From: an uncultured Bacillota bacterium
Lineage (GTDB): Bacteria > Bacillota > Clostridia > Peptostreptococcales > Anaerovoracaceae
DNA length: 41,823 bases
Direction of reading: 5' to 3'
NCBI GenBank assembly: GCA_949284065.1
Contig: CASDUO010000023.1
Coordinates: 1-41,823, forward strand
The position numbers and the translations under genes are program-made. The notes under the pieces are model-generated. The model saw nothing but the letters and a program-made list of their open reading frames with translations, ran no database searches and was not told the origin of the DNA. Of the stretch, positions 17,025 to 25,750 are shown piece after piece (the first letter of the stretch is position 1; each line of letters opens with the position of its first letter).

Positions 17025-17513
17025 ATGTTCAGAGAAGTCAGAAGGAACAAAAAACAGATACTTTCCAGGGAAGTATGCGAGGAGATCCTTGGCAAGGCAA
17101 CATCGGGAGTCCTGTCCCTGCTGGGAGATGACGACTATCCCTACGGGGTCCCCATGAGCTATGCAGTGGAGGGAAACAGCATATACTTCCACTGTGCCCC
17201 TGTGGGACATAAAGTGGATGCCCTGAAAAAACACGACAAGGCCTCATTCACGGTGATCGAGACCGACCAGGTCGTCCCGGAAGAGTACACCACATACTTC
17301 AGGAGCGTCATAGTCTTCGGCAAAGTGCGGTTTTTGGAAAAGGACGAGGACAAGAGAAAAGTCCTTATGCTGCTGGCCCAAAAATATTCGGCTGATTTCA
17401 TGGCCGGAGCCGGCAAAGAGATCGAGGACAAACTGAAAGGAGTGTGCGCCCTGGAAATGGAGATGGAGCATGTCTCCGGCAAGGAGGCCATCGAATTCGC
17501 CGAGGCGAGATAA
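17025..17513 (+). CDS. Pyridoxamine 5'-phosphate oxidase-like flavin protein (NimA-type)
   Basis: A 162-residue split-barrel protein of the pyridoxamine-phosphate-oxidase-like superfamily, close in pattern to nitroimidazole-reductase-like proteins. Seen are REVCEEILGKATSGVLSLLG, the DDYPYGVPMSYAVEGNSIYFHCAPVGHKVDAL core that binds FMN and its partner His, and VIVFGKVRFLE. The exact substrate cannot be read. AAAAAGGAGGACATC is a near perfect ribosome binding site 13 bases after pfkA, so it is the last gene of that run. Confidence 0.8.
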   Translation: MFREVRRNKKQILSREVCEEILGKATSGVLSLLGDDDYPYGVPMSYAVEGNSIYFHCAPVGHKVDALKKHDKASFTVIETDQVVPEEYTTYFRSVIVFGKVRFLEKDEDKRKVLMLLAQKYSADFMAGAGKEIEDKLKGVCALEMEMEHVSGKEAIEFAEAR

Positions 17514-17710
17514 TGGGATTTTAGGATTGATTTTTATGTCTGCGGGGTATAGTATGTACTGAGCAGACGATAACATACAAATATGCACTGTATGAAACTG
17601 GATTTGTACTGACGCCGAGGGTCCTTCGGGATACCGAGGTGAAAGGCAATGATAACAGGAGGATCTTGTTGTAGTTACAGCCTTCCGGTCATTGCCGGGA
17701 GGCATTTTTT
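17514..17710 (+). promoter_or_regulatory. Structured leader of hydEGF, resembling the Moco/Tuco RNA motif
   Basis: The 197-base leader ends exactly at the hydE ATG. Its 3' end can fold in two exclusive ways. GCCTTCCGG (17680-17688) pairs with CCGGGAGGC (17695-17703), which buries the hydE Shine-Dalgarno GGGAGG (17697-17702). Alternatively GGCAATGA (17645-17652) pairs perfectly with TCATTGCC (17689-17696), which opens it. Upstream lies a TTCG-capped stem (GGTCCTTCGGGATACC, with GAGGTGAAAGGC following). The order of this stem, GTGAAAGGC, the GGCAATG/CATTGCC pair and the final CCGGGAGG matches what I remember of the molybdenum/tungsten cofactor (Moco) riboswitch. A match from memory, not a search. 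Confidence 0.55.
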
Positions 17711-18709
17711 ATGGACTGTATGACGAAAAGAGAAGTCACAGAAAAAGAACGGGAAATATGGGAAGCCCTGACGGGAGACGATTTTTCCCCCATATACGAA
17801 GAGGCCGACCGCATAAGGCAGAGAGAAAAAGGCGATGAGGTGTTCATAAGGGCCATAATAGAATTTTCCAACTGCTGCCGGCGAAGATGCAGATATTGCG
17901 GTATAAACGCAGATCAAAGACAGGTAAGAAGGTACAGGATGTCATCCGGAGAAATACTGGAAACGGCGAAGCAGGCCATAGACGCAGGCTACAGGACCAT
18001 AGTGCTCCAGTCAGGGGAGGATGAGAGATTTACGGGCAACGGCGGCGAGGAACTTGCGAAAACAGTCCGGAGCATAAAGGAATATGACGAGGATGTAGCT
18101 GTGACTCTCAGCTGCGGAGAATTGCCCTATGACACCTACAGGAACCTGAGAGAAGCGGGAGCGGACAGATATCTGCTGCGCCATGAGACGGCCGATGCGG
18201 AATTGTACGAAAAACTCCATCCCTGCGGGACCCTTGAGGAAAGACTGAGATGTCTGAGGGACATAAAAGCCCTGGGTTATGAAACGGGGTCCGGATTCAT
18301 GACGGGGCTCCCCGGAGCCGACGCCGTGACTACAGCAAAAGATCTCCTGCTGCTGAAGGAGCTGGAGTGCGACATGGCCGGGATAGGGCCATTCATAGCC
18401 CATCCGGACACCGAACTGGCAGGGGCGGAGAACGGAAGCGCGGAGATGACAAAAAGAGCCGTGGCTTTTGCAAGGCTCCTTTTGCCGGAGGCCAACCTGC
18501 CTGTGACGACAGCCCTGGGAGTCCTTTCTCCCCGGGAGAGGGAAAAAGCTTTTTCCTGCGGAGCCAATGTCATAATGAAAAAGGTCACTCCGGACCGGTA
18601 CAAAAAAGACTACGACATATATCCGGCGGATCTGCAGCGTACCGATATAAAGAGGGATCGCCGGAAGATAGAGGAGATGCTTGAAGAGATAGGAAGGATC
18701 CCCGTATAA
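17711..18709 (+). CDS. hydE: [FeFe]-hydrogenase maturase HydE (radical SAM)
   Basis: Radical SAM enzyme that helps build the dithiomethylamine-bridged di-iron part of the [FeFe]-hydrogenase H-cluster. The CX3CX2C cluster motif is Cys56-Cys60-Cys63 (NCCRRRCRYCG). Family hallmarks follow: GYRTIVLQSGED, YLLRHETADAELYEKLHP, GSGFMTGLPGAD and GIGPFIAHPDTEL. At 332 residues it is slightly shorter than usual. A GGGAGG ribosome binding site lies 8 bases before the ATG, inside a hairpin arm of the leader, so expression is probably leader-controlled. hydG and hydF follow on the same strand. No hydrogenase structural gene is in the window. Confidence 0.92.
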   Translation: MDCMTKREVTEKEREIWEALTGDDFSPIYEEADRIRQREKGDEVFIRAIIEFSNCCRRRCRYCGINADQRQVRRYRMSSGEILETAKQAIDAGYRTIVLQSGEDERFTGNGGEELAKTVRSIKEYDEDVAVTLSCGELPYDTYRNLREAGADRYLLRHETADAELYEKLHPCGTLEERLRCLRDIKALGYETGSGFMTGLPGADAVTTAKDLLLLKELECDMAGIGPFIAHPDTELAGAENGSAEMTKRAVAFARLLLPEANLPVTTALGVLSPREREKAFSCGANVIMKKVTPDRYKKDYDIYPADLQRTDIKRDRRKIEEMLEEIGRIPV

Positions 18710-18781
18710 GGGGTTTTGAGAGATACATGAGAGAAGAGACCGGACTCAGGTGATGTCCCGGTCGGTTGCAAGGAGGGAAAT

Positions 18782-20200
18782 ATGTACGACAGCAGATCGA
18801 GGAAGGCAGAGGAATTCATATGTCATGAGGAGATATTGGAGACCCTGGACTATGCCGAAAAAAACAAAGACGACCTGGAACTGATAAACGGGATATTGGA
18901 CAAAGCGGAAGACTGCAAGGGTCTGGGGTACAGGGACGCCATGGTGGTCCTGGCCTGTGAAGATCCGGAGGTACAGCAGAGGATATTCGCTCTGGCAAGG
19001 GAGATAAAGGAGAAGTTCTACAGCAACAGGATAGTCATGTTCGCCCCCTTGTATCTCAGCAACTACTGTATAAACGGATGCACATACTGTCCCTACCACG
19101 GCAAGAACAAAAACATCAGGAGGAAAAAGCTCTCCCAGGATGAAATAAGGGAAGAGGTCATAGCACTCCAGGACATGGGACATAAGAGACTTGCCATAGA
19201 GGCCGGGGAACATCCCACACTGAACCCCATAGAATACATACTGGAAAGCATAAAGACCATATACAGCATACATCATAAGAACGGCGATATAAGGAGAGTC
19301 AACGTGAACATCGCCGCCACCACTGTGGAGAATTACAAAAAACTGAAGGATGCAGGTATAGGCACATATATACTGTTCCAGGAAACCTACCACAAGGAAG
19401 ATTATGAAAAACTCCATCCCTCGGGACCTAAGAGCGATTACGCGTACCACACGGAAGCCATGGACAGGGCTATGGAAGCGGGCATAGACGATGTTGGCTG
19501 CGGAGTGCTTTTCGGACTGGAGAATTACAAATACGATTTCGTCGGGCTCCTCATGCACGCACAGCATTTGGAGGATACTTTCGGCTGCGGCCCTCACACT
19601 ATAAGCGTGCCCAGGATAAGACCGGCCGACGATATCGACGTGGAGGAATTCGACAACGCAGTACCCGATGATGTCTTCAAGAGGATAGTGGCGGTCCTCA
19701 GGATAGCTGTGCCCTATACGGGGATGATAATGTCCACCAGAGAAAGCAAAAAAACCAGAGAGGAATGCTTAGCTCTGGGCATCTCTCAGATAAGCGGCGG
19801 CAGCAGGACCAGCGTAGGGGGCTATGTCGAGGAGGAAAAGGAAGAGGACAACTCCGCTCAATTCGACGTGAGCGATAAGAGAACGCTGGGAGAAGTGGTT
19901 TCATGGCTCATAGATCTGGGATATGTGCCCAGTTTTTGTACAGCCTGCTATAGAGAGGGCCGTACGGGAGACAGGTTCATGAGTCTGGTGAAATCAGGTC
20001 AGATAGCCAATATATGTCAGCCCAACGCTCTGATGACCCTGAAAGAATATCTTGAGGATTACGCTGACGGGGAAACGAAAAAGAAAGGCGAGAAGCTCAT
20101 AGAGGAACGTGTGGCGATGATACCTAACGAAAAGGTGAAGGATATCGTGATGGAACACCTGAATGAACTTGACCGCGGTGCAAGAGATTTCAGGCTGTAG
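18782..20200 (+). CDS. hydG: [FeFe]-hydrogenase maturase HydG (tyrosine lyase)
   Basis: Radical SAM enzyme that cleaves tyrosine to supply CO and cyanide ligands bound on an Fe-cysteine unit for the H-cluster. The N-terminal SAM cluster motif is Cys96-Cys100-Cys103 (NYCINGCTYCPYHGKN). The second, C-terminal cluster motif that distinguishes HydG from ThiH is present: Cys387, Cys390 and Cys413 (FCTACYREGRTGDRFM and NICQPNA). Also seen are RLAIEAGEHP, YILFQETYH and TISVPRIRPA. It is full length at 472 residues. GGAGGGAAAT precedes the ATG, 72 bases after hydE. Confidence 0.95.
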   Translation: MYDSRSRKAEEFICHEEILETLDYAEKNKDDLELINGILDKAEDCKGLGYRDAMVVLACEDPEVQQRIFALAREIKEKFYSNRIVMFAPLYLSNYCINGCTYCPYHGKNKNIRRKKLSQDEIREEVIALQDMGHKRLAIEAGEHPTLNPIEYILESIKTIYSIHHKNGDIRRVNVNIAATTVENYKKLKDAGIGTYILFQETYHKEDYEKLHPSGPKSDYAYHTEAMDRAMEAGIDDVGCGVLFGLENYKYDFVGLLMHAQHLEDTFGCGPHTISVPRIRPADDIDVEEFDNAVPDDVFKRIVAVLRIAVPYTGMIMSTRESKKTREECLALGISQISGGSRTSVGGYVEEEKEEDNSAQFDVSDKRTLGEVVSWLIDLGYVPSFCTACYREGRTGDRFMSLVKSGQIANICQPNALMTLKEYLEDYADGETKKKGEKLIEERVAMIPNEKVKDIVMEHLNELDRGARDFRL

Positions 20201-20272
20201 ATATGCAGACGATGATGACCGTGCGGGGGACGGCCCCTATCCGGTAAGCAGATGATCGAATAGAAAGGAGAG

Positions 20273-20295
20273 CATGACCTTATGGGAAGGTCATG
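20273..20295 (+). promoter_or_regulatory. Perfect hairpin at the hydF translation start
   Basis: CATGACCTT-ATGGG-AAGGTCATG is a perfect 9-bp stem with a 5-base loop. It begins right after the Shine-Dalgarno AAAGGAGAG (20264-20272), includes the first in-frame ATG (20274), and ends 11 bases before the second ATG (20307). Confidence 0.6.
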
Positions 20296-20306
20296 ATCAG
20301 GAATAT

Positions 20307-21500
20307 ATGAGCTTGAACGATACACCAAGAGGAGATAGACTCCATATAGCCATATTCGGCAGGAGGAACAGCGGGAAATCCTCACTGATAAATGCCCTTA
20401 CCGGGCATAAAGTGGCTCTGGTCAGTGACCGTGCAGGGACCACTACGGACCCGGTGTACAAATCCATGGAGCTCTATCCCGTAGGACCGGTGGTATTCAT
20501 AGATACTGCCGGATTTGACGATGTGGGCAGCCTGGGAGAGATGAGAGTGGAGATGACGGAAGAGGTGATAAAGAAAACCGACATCGCCATACTGCTCTTT
20601 GAGGAAGGGACGCTGGATCACGAAAAGCAGTGGCTGGACAAATTGGAAGCCAGCGGAGTGCCCGTGATACCGGTCATCAACAAATTCGACAGGGGAGACA
20701 GGCTGGCACTGCAGCAAAAGGTCAGCATGGTCTTCAATATCGCCCCTATCCTGGCAAGCGCCCTGAGAGGCGACGGTCTGGAGGAAATAAGGAAGGCCAT
20801 CGCAGACAACATGCCTGAAGAGTTCCATGTCCGCAAGATACTCGGATCCATGGTGGGTAAGGGAGATAAAGTGCTCCTCGTCATGCCCCAGGACATACAG
20901 GCCCCCAAAGGCCGGCTCATACTCCCTCAGGTACAGACCATAAGGGAACTTTTGGACAGCAAGGCAGTGGTCATAGCCGTCACAGGGGACAATGTGAAGG
21001 AAGCTCTGGACGGTTTGAAAGAGCCTCCTGCCCTTATGATAACCGATTCTCAGATATTCAGTACAGTGTATGAGCTCAAGCCCGAACAGACGAAGCTCAC
21101 ATCTTTTTCCGTGCTCCTGGCAGCCTACAAAGGCGACGGGGAAATCCTCAGGGAGGGAGCAAAGGCCATAGACGGCCTTACGGAGGATTCCAGGGTCCTC
21201 ATAGCTGAGGCCTGCACACACGCCCCTTTGGAGGAAGATATAGGTAGAGTGAAGATCCCCCGTATGCTGCGTAAGATCCACGGGGAGAATCTGAAGATCG
21301 ACATCGTCAGCGGCTCAGACTTCCCTAAAAGCACGAAGAGATACGATCTCATAATCCACTGCGGCGCCTGTATGTTCAACAGGAAATACATGATGGACAG
21401 GATAAACCGGGCCCGTGCCGACGGTACTCCTATAACCAATTACGGCATGGCTATAGCCCACATATCCGGTATACTGGATAAGGTGGAGATCCCGCGATAG
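20307..21500 (+). CDS. hydF: [FeFe]-hydrogenase maturation GTPase HydF
   Basis: GTPase and scaffold on which the di-iron subcluster is assembled before transfer to the hydrogenase. The P-loop is GRRNSGKSS (residues 18-26), followed by DRAGTTTDPV (switch I), DTAGFDDVG (switch II) and NKFD. The C-terminal [4Fe-4S] ligands are in CTHAPLEEDIGR and IIHCGACMFNRK. I choose ATG 20307 because homologues begin with the SLNDTPRGDRLHIAIFG pattern. An in-frame ATG at 20274 with a strong Shine-Dalgarno at short spacing would add 11 residues. A perfect hairpin covers that earlier start. Last gene of the hydEGF unit, 20201-20273 being the short spacer from hydG. Confidence 0.93.
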   Translation: MSLNDTPRGDRLHIAIFGRRNSGKSSLINALTGHKVALVSDRAGTTTDPVYKSMELYPVGPVVFIDTAGFDDVGSLGEMRVEMTEEVIKKTDIAILLFEEGTLDHEKQWLDKLEASGVPVIPVINKFDRGDRLALQQKVSMVFNIAPILASALRGDGLEEIRKAIADNMPEEFHVRKILGSMVGKGDKVLLVMPQDIQAPKGRLILPQVQTIRELLDSKAVVIAVTGDNVKEALDGLKEPPALMITDSQIFSTVYELKPEQTKLTSFSVLLAAYKGDGEILREGAKAIDGLTEDSRVLIAEACTHAPLEEDIGRVKIPRMLRKIHGENLKIDIVSGSDFPKSTKRYDLIIHCGACMFNRKYMMDRINRARADGTPITNYGMAIAHISGILDKVEIPR

Positions 21501-21525
21501 GGACCATCACTTTAACAAAAGCACT

Positions 21526-21939
21526 TTATCTAAAGAGCTTGCTGTTGATAGGTATGCAAATTTTCATTTTTTCTTCTTCAGGTTCTCTTAGATGTTTTAA
21601 TGTAGGGCTTATAAATATCATCTGTAATAATAAATCAACTACTATAATGATAATAGGGGATGTTAGAAGCCACCAATACCGCTCTGTTAAAAGTAAATAA
21701 AAAGGTATTACCCCAGGCAAGTATATAGAGTTTACACAAAATAGCCATTTTCTAACTGTGCCTACTTTTTTATAATCTTTTATACTTTCATAAAAAACTA
21801 CTGATGCAAGAAACATAAGGGCTATAAATGCAAGACATCCTAAAGTAGCCAAAAATAATGGAAGATCCATGTCTACGCTACTATAGTCGGCAGAGGAATC
21901 AACCCCTGCCGCATTTGTAGGTACTTTTACTCCACTCAT
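21526..21939 (-). CDS. Small three-helix membrane protein in AT-rich island
   Basis: A 137-residue protein, not recognised. It has a short Ser/Asp-rich start, then hydrophobic segments at about 27-49 (LPLFLATLGCLAFIALMFLA), 66-83 (FCVNSIYLPGVIPFYLLL) and 89-108 (WLLTSPIIIIVVDLLLQMIF), and a charged end (HLREPEEEKMK). Base composition is clearly AT-richer than both neighbours (sampled lines hold about one third G+C against about one half). Its ATG overlaps the stop of the upstream 98-codon frame as ATGA, and AGGGGAGG gives a good ribosome binding site. The context with a phage-type exonuclease remnant suggests a mobile origin. Confidence 0.55.
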   Translation of the reverse strand: MSGVKVPTNAAGVDSSADYSSVDMDLPLFLATLGCLAFIALMFLASVVFYESIKDYKKVGTVRKWLFCVNSIYLPGVIPFYLLLTERYWWLLTSPIIIIVVDLLLQMIFISPTLKHLREPEEEKMKICIPINSKLFR

Positions 21940-22260
21940 TTTGTTTCCTCCCCTGTATCTTTAATCTCTACACCTATATCAAAGTCTGCTGGGCGTTTTT
22001 GCTCTATTATATTCCATGTTTTGGTATCTTCTATAATAAGTTGATTTATTACTTTCTGATCTCTCCAAATGAAAAACGAACATATTTCCCAGGAAGTTCC
22101 AAATAGTACAGTCAAATATCCATAAGGAGCATTTAAGCCAAATATTTGCTGCTGTAGCTGAGTATAATAGTAGGGTGGTATTCCATATCTGGCTACTTTA
22201 TTGTAATATTTTTTACCATATATTGTCACCACTTTTATTCCATCATATCAGCTCCTACCG
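21936..22260 (-). pseudogene. 5'-truncated, frameshifted remnant of a phage YqaJ-type exonuclease
   Basis: The open frame from GTG 22232 encodes 98 residues that match the C-terminal half of YqaJ/lambda-type exonucleases: GIPPYYYTQLQQQIFG (family pattern PPxYxxQxQ), GYLTVLFG, then WRDQKVINQLIIEDTKTW. The catalytic N-terminal part is missing. Directly upstream a second frame with AGGAGCTGAT before ATG-ATG-GAA-TAA stops at once. Restoring one A there would join the frames as M-M-E-I-K-V, recreating the E-x-K active-site motif expected at this spot. So the gene is broken by at least one frameshift and lacks its 5' portion. Composition is AT-rich like the following small membrane gene. Confidence 0.55.
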
Positions 22261-22423
22261 GATTTTGAATTTTAGCTTGGATACAAAGAGGTGAGAAATT
22301 CAATCAGTCTGAACAAACAGGTTTCGTATCTTTTTGCTTAAGGTTTTGACTATATGTTGGAAAACACCCATAACACCCTTTTCGAGGAGCCCGAAGTTCC
22401 AGGAGAGACTTTCCGGCATGGGT
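22261..22423. other. Spacer between the AT-rich island and gdpP
   Basis: No intact gene. On the minus strand a short open stretch could be further exonuclease remnant, and near 22380-22420 composition returns to the host level. No att-like repeat was found at the island ends by eye. Confidence 0.35.
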
Positions 22424-22457
22424 TTGCCTTTATATTACGCCGCGGATATGATATAAT
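22424..22457 (+). promoter_or_regulatory. Promoter of the gdpP-rplI-dnaB unit
   Basis: TTGCCT (22424-22429) and TATGAT (22447-22452) are 17 bases apart. A perfect TATAAT overlaps at 22452-22457. Either -10 box would give a 25-35 base leader before the gdpP ATG. Confidence 0.5.
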
Positions 22458-22487
22458 CTAACCCTAAATCCCAAGGGAGTTGTTTCA

Positions 22488-23951
22488 ATGGCAAAAAACA
22501 AAGAAAAAGGCTACAAAGAGGGGAATACAGATGCCATGTGCATCGCCCAGGTAAGTGTGGACAATTATGACGAGCTCGATAATGCCCTTACCGAAGAGGA
22601 AAAACTCCAGGTAGCCACAGATATAGAAAAGAGGATAAACATCTGGGCGACACAGATGAATGCGTCTCTGACCAAGTTCAAGGCCCACCTGTATCTTTTG
22701 GTATTCGAAAAAAAATACTGCGACGAACAGGTGAGGAGCAAGTTCAACATACTGGATGACATAAAACAGTTGGATACGCCTCTCGATTTTCCAATAACCT
22801 TAAGTATAGGCATAGGAATAAGAGGGGCCACGCCCAGAGAGACCGACGAGTTTGCCGGTGACGCCCTGGATCTTGCCCTGGGCCGCGGAGGAGACCAGGC
22901 GGTCATAAAAGACGGGAAGGACATATTCTATTTCGGAGGCACCACACAGGCGCCGGAAAAAGCCAATAAGGGAAAATCCAGGATAATAGGCCATGCCCTT
23001 TGCAGACTCATAGAGACATCTCCCAATGTGGTGATAATGGGGCATAAAAATCCCGACATGGACTGTTTTGGTTCGGCTTTGGGCATAGCGGCGCTGGCCT
23101 TGCCCATAAACCCTAAGACATATATAGTAGTCAACGAGTGCAACGATGCTCTGGACGTGATGTATAGGGGAGCCCTGGCACAGGGCAAGTATAACGTCAT
23201 AAAAAGCGGGGAAGCCATTGCGGAGACCAATTCTGAAACTCTGGTAATAATACTGGATACCCACAGGCCCAGCATACTGGAATGTGCAGAGCTGCTGGAA
23301 ATATCGCAGAAATATGCGATAATCGATCACCATCGCAAAGCCGAGGACTTCATGAGCAGGCCCATCCTCTCATATATGGAGACCTATGTGTCATCTACGG
23401 CGGAGATGGTTTCTGAAATATTGCAGTTCACTTTGGAAAAAAAGAAGCTTACGGAATTCGAAGCCAATGCGCTGATGGCCGGAATGATGGTGGATACCAA
23501 CAGGTTCAGTGTGAAGACAGGAGTGCGGACTTTTGAAACGGCCGCGTGGCTCAAAAGATGCGGAGCCAATACGGCAGAGGTAAAAAAATTCTTCCAGACA
23601 GATCTGGAGGTGTTCAAGGTCAGAGCAGGGTGCATTGCCGACGCAAGGTTCCCGGGGAACGGAGTGGCCGTATCCGTATGCGAGGGCAACAATACGGATG
23701 CTCAGATAATAAACTCACAGGTGGCCGACGAACTCCTTACCATAAAAGGCATACACGTGAGCTTCGTAGCGGGACGCAACGCCAAAGGGCGCACCGTCAT
23801 AAGCGCCAGATCCCTCGGCGACATAAACGTACAGGCCATAATGGAAAAATTCGGAGGGGGAGGACATCTGAACACGGCAGGCGCACAGATGGATATGTCG
23901 CCTGAGGATGCCATAGACAGCGTATTGAAAGTATTGGAGAAAGAAAAATGA
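22488..23951 (+). CDS. gdpP: Cyclic-di-AMP phosphodiesterase, GdpP-like, lacking membrane and PAS region
   Basis: Hydrolyses c-di-AMP, a messenger for osmolyte and cell-wall control. Residues about 15-150 form the degenerate GGDEF domain ([39 protein letters not shown]). About 165-487 form the DHH-DHHA1 phosphodiesterase: [50 protein letters not shown] and [14 protein letters not shown]. Normal GdpP of about 650 residues begins with two transmembrane helices and a PAS domain; these are absent. AAGGGAG and a promoter directly precede the ATG, and an in-frame stop just upstream excludes a longer product. The AT-rich phage island lies just before it. Its stop overlaps the rplI ATG, the usual operon order. 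Confidence 0.9.
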   Translation: MAKNKEKGYKEGNTDAMCIAQVSVDNYDELDNALTEEEKLQVATDIEKRINIWATQMNASLTKFKAHLYLLVFEKKYCDEQVRSKFNILDDIKQLDTPLDFPITLSIGIGIRGATPRETDEFAGDALDLALGRGGDQAVIKDGKDIFYFGGTTQAPEKANKGKSRIIGHALCRLIETSPNVVIMGHKNPDMDCFGSALGIAALALPINPKTYIVVNECNDALDVMYRGALAQGKYNVIKSGEAIAETNSETLVIILDTHRPSILECAELLEISQKYAIIDHHRKAEDFMSRPILSYMETYVSSTAEMVSEILQFTLEKKKLTEFEANALMAGMMVDTNRFSVKTGVRTFETAAWLKRCGANTAEVKKFFQTDLEVFKVRAGCIADARFPGNGVAVSVCEGNNTDAQIINSQVADELLTIKGIHVSFVAGRNAKGRTVISARSLGDINVQAIMEKFGGGGHLNTAGAQMDMSPEDAIDSVLKVLEKEK

Positions 23952-24391
23952 TAGTGATATTGTTGAAAGACGTCAAAGGTGCGGGAAAAGCAGGAGAAGT
24001 AGTAAAAGTAAGCGACGGATATGCGAGGAACATGCTCATCCCGAAGGGTTTTGCCAAGGAGGCCACCGACGGGAACATAAGGAGCCTGGAAAAGCAAAAG
24101 AAGATAATGGCCGAAAAGGAAGAAGAGAAAAAGGCAAAGGCCCTGGAACTGAAGGAAAAACTGGAATCCGTGGAGCTGGAGATAAAGAGCAAGGGCGGAG
24201 AAGGCGGCAGGCTTTTCGGGTCCATAACCTCAAAAGACATAGCTGATGCCCTGGAAGAGCAGCAGGGGATACATGTGGACAAAAAGAAGATAGTGCTGGA
24301 TTCTCCCATAAAGCACACAGGCACCATGGAAGTGAACATAAAGGTGTATCCGGAAATAAGTGCCGGACTGAAAGTCAAAGTTACAGTATAG
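23948..24391 (+). CDS. rplI: 50S ribosomal protein L9
   Basis: Ribosomal large-subunit protein with a dumbbell shape. The N-terminal domain begins [31 protein letters not shown], a diagnostic stretch. The central helix ([26 protein letters not shown]) and the C-terminal domain ([39 protein letters not shown]) follow. 147 residues is the standard length. It starts within the gdpP stop (ATGA), so translation is coupled. Confidence 0.97.
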   Translation: MIVILLKDVKGAGKAGEVVKVSDGYARNMLIPKGFAKEATDGNIRSLEKQKKIMAEKEEEKKAKALELKEKLESVELEIKSKGGEGGRLFGSITSKDIADALEEQQGIHVDKKKIVLDSPIKHTGTMEVNIKVYPEISAGLKVKVTV

Positions 24392-24412
24392 ACGTCAGGA
24401 GACAGGAAGAGT

Positions 24413-25750
24413 ATGGACAGGATACCTCCCAACAACCCGGAGGCGGAAAAGTCGGTCCTGGGCGCAGCCATGCTGAGCAAGGACAAGCTTTTCGATGCTC
24501 TGGAAAGACTTGAACCGGAGGATTTTTACAACAAGAACAACGGCGAGATATTTGCCGCCATAAAAGCCCTGGAGCAAAAAAATTCCCAGGTGGATTCTCT
24601 GACTGTAGCTGACGAGCTGAAAAAGAGAGGTACTCTGGATCTGGTAGGCGGCAGGGGATATATATCCTCCCTCCCGTCGGAAGTCCCCTCTGCAGCCAAC
24701 ATAGGGGAACATATCCAGATGGTGGTGGATAAGGCAGGTATGCGCAAGCTCATAGAAACGGCAGTGGACATACAGGAAGAATGTTATAAAGAGACTATGG
24801 ACGCATCTGCCATAATGGATTTCGCAGAAAAAAACATCTTTGAGGTGGTGGAGCGAAAACAGAAAAAAGATGTGGAAGAACTGAAGGACGTGATCAAAGG
24901 CGATCTGAAGGTCATAGGGGAAAGGTATAAAAACAGAGGCAGCGTCATGGGCGTACCGTCGGGACTGGATGAGCTGGACAGGAAGACTGCCGGGTTCCAG
25001 AATTCCGATCTCATAATACTGGCGGCCAGACCTTCCATGGGAAAGACCGCATTCGCGCTGACAGTAGGCAGGAACGCCGCGCGCAAGAAAAACAGGGTCC
25101 TGTTCTTCAGCGTGGAGATGGCCAAAGAACAGCTTTCACAGAGACTCCTGGCCATGGAGTCGGGAGTGGATGTCCAAAAGATAAGGACGGGAGATTTCAC
25201 TGCAGAGGACTGGAGCGACATCATGCAGGCCGCAAACAGCCTGTCCACCCTTCCCATAGAGATAGACGATACACCGGGCATAAGGATAATGGAGATCAAG
25301 AACAAATGCCGCAGGCTCAAGGCGGAAAAAGGTCTCGACATGATAGTGCTCGATTACCTGCAGCTTTTGAGCGGAGACGGCAGGGCGGAAAACCGCCAGC
25401 AGGAAATATCCATGCTTTCCAGAGAAATGAAGCAGCTGGCAAGAGAAATGGAGTGTCCTGTGATAGTCCTTTCCCAGCTGTCCAGGGCACCGGAGCTGAG
25501 GGCGGATCACAGACCGATCCTGTCCGACCTGAGAGAGTCAGGTTCCATCGAACAGGACGCCGACCTGGTGGTGTTCCTTTACAGGGACGAAGTGTATAAC
25601 GACGAAGCTGTACCGGGGTTATGTGAGGTCATATTGGCTAAACACAGGAACGGACCTACGGGAAACATAAAAGTAACATGGCAGGAAACAAGGACGAGAT
25701 TCGTGAATTATTACGATGAGGAGGCTCATTCCCATGATCAAAAAAGATGA
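24413..25750 (+). CDS. dnaB: Replicative DNA helicase DnaB
   Basis: Ring helicase of the replication fork. The N-terminal domain (IPPNNPEAEKSVLGAAML, DFYNKNNGEIFAAIKAL) and linker lead to the RecA-type ATPase: PSGLDELDRKTAGFQNSDLI, Walker A AARPSMGKTAFAL, FFSVEMAKEQLSQRLLA, the LDYLQLLSG Walker B, and SDLRESGSIEQDADLVVFLYRD. The 445 residues are normal and no intein is present. It follows rplI by 21 bases. Its 3' end overlaps the DUF1858 gene, and a DnaD-type gene follows, so the replication-initiation functions are clustered here. Confidence 0.97.
   Translation: MDRIPPNNPEAEKSVLGAAMLSKDKLFDALERLEPEDFYNKNNGEIFAAIKALEQKNSQVDSLTVADELKKRGTLDLVGGRGYISSLPSEVPSAANIGEHIQMVVDKAGMRKLIETAVDIQEECYKETMDASAIMDFAEKNIFEVVERKQKKDVEELKDVIKGDLKVIGERYKNRGSVMGVPSGLDELDRKTAGFQNSDLIILAARPSMGKTAFALTVGRNAARKKNRVLFFSVEMAKEQLSQRLLAMESGVDVQKIRTGDFTAEDWSDIMQAANSLSTLPIEIDDTPGIRIMEIKNKCRRLKAEKGLDMIVLDYLQLLSGDGRAENRQQEISMLSREMKQLAREMECPVIVLSQLSRAPELRADHRPILSDLRESGSIEQDADLVVFLYRDEVYNDEAVPGLCEVILAKHRNGPTGNIKVTWQETRTRFVNYYDEEAHSHDQKR

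Noticed and set aside
17531-17600. NiCo riboswitch suggested by ACTGAGCAG in the hydE leader
   Set aside because: Only this short string fits; the following conserved junction sequences are absent.
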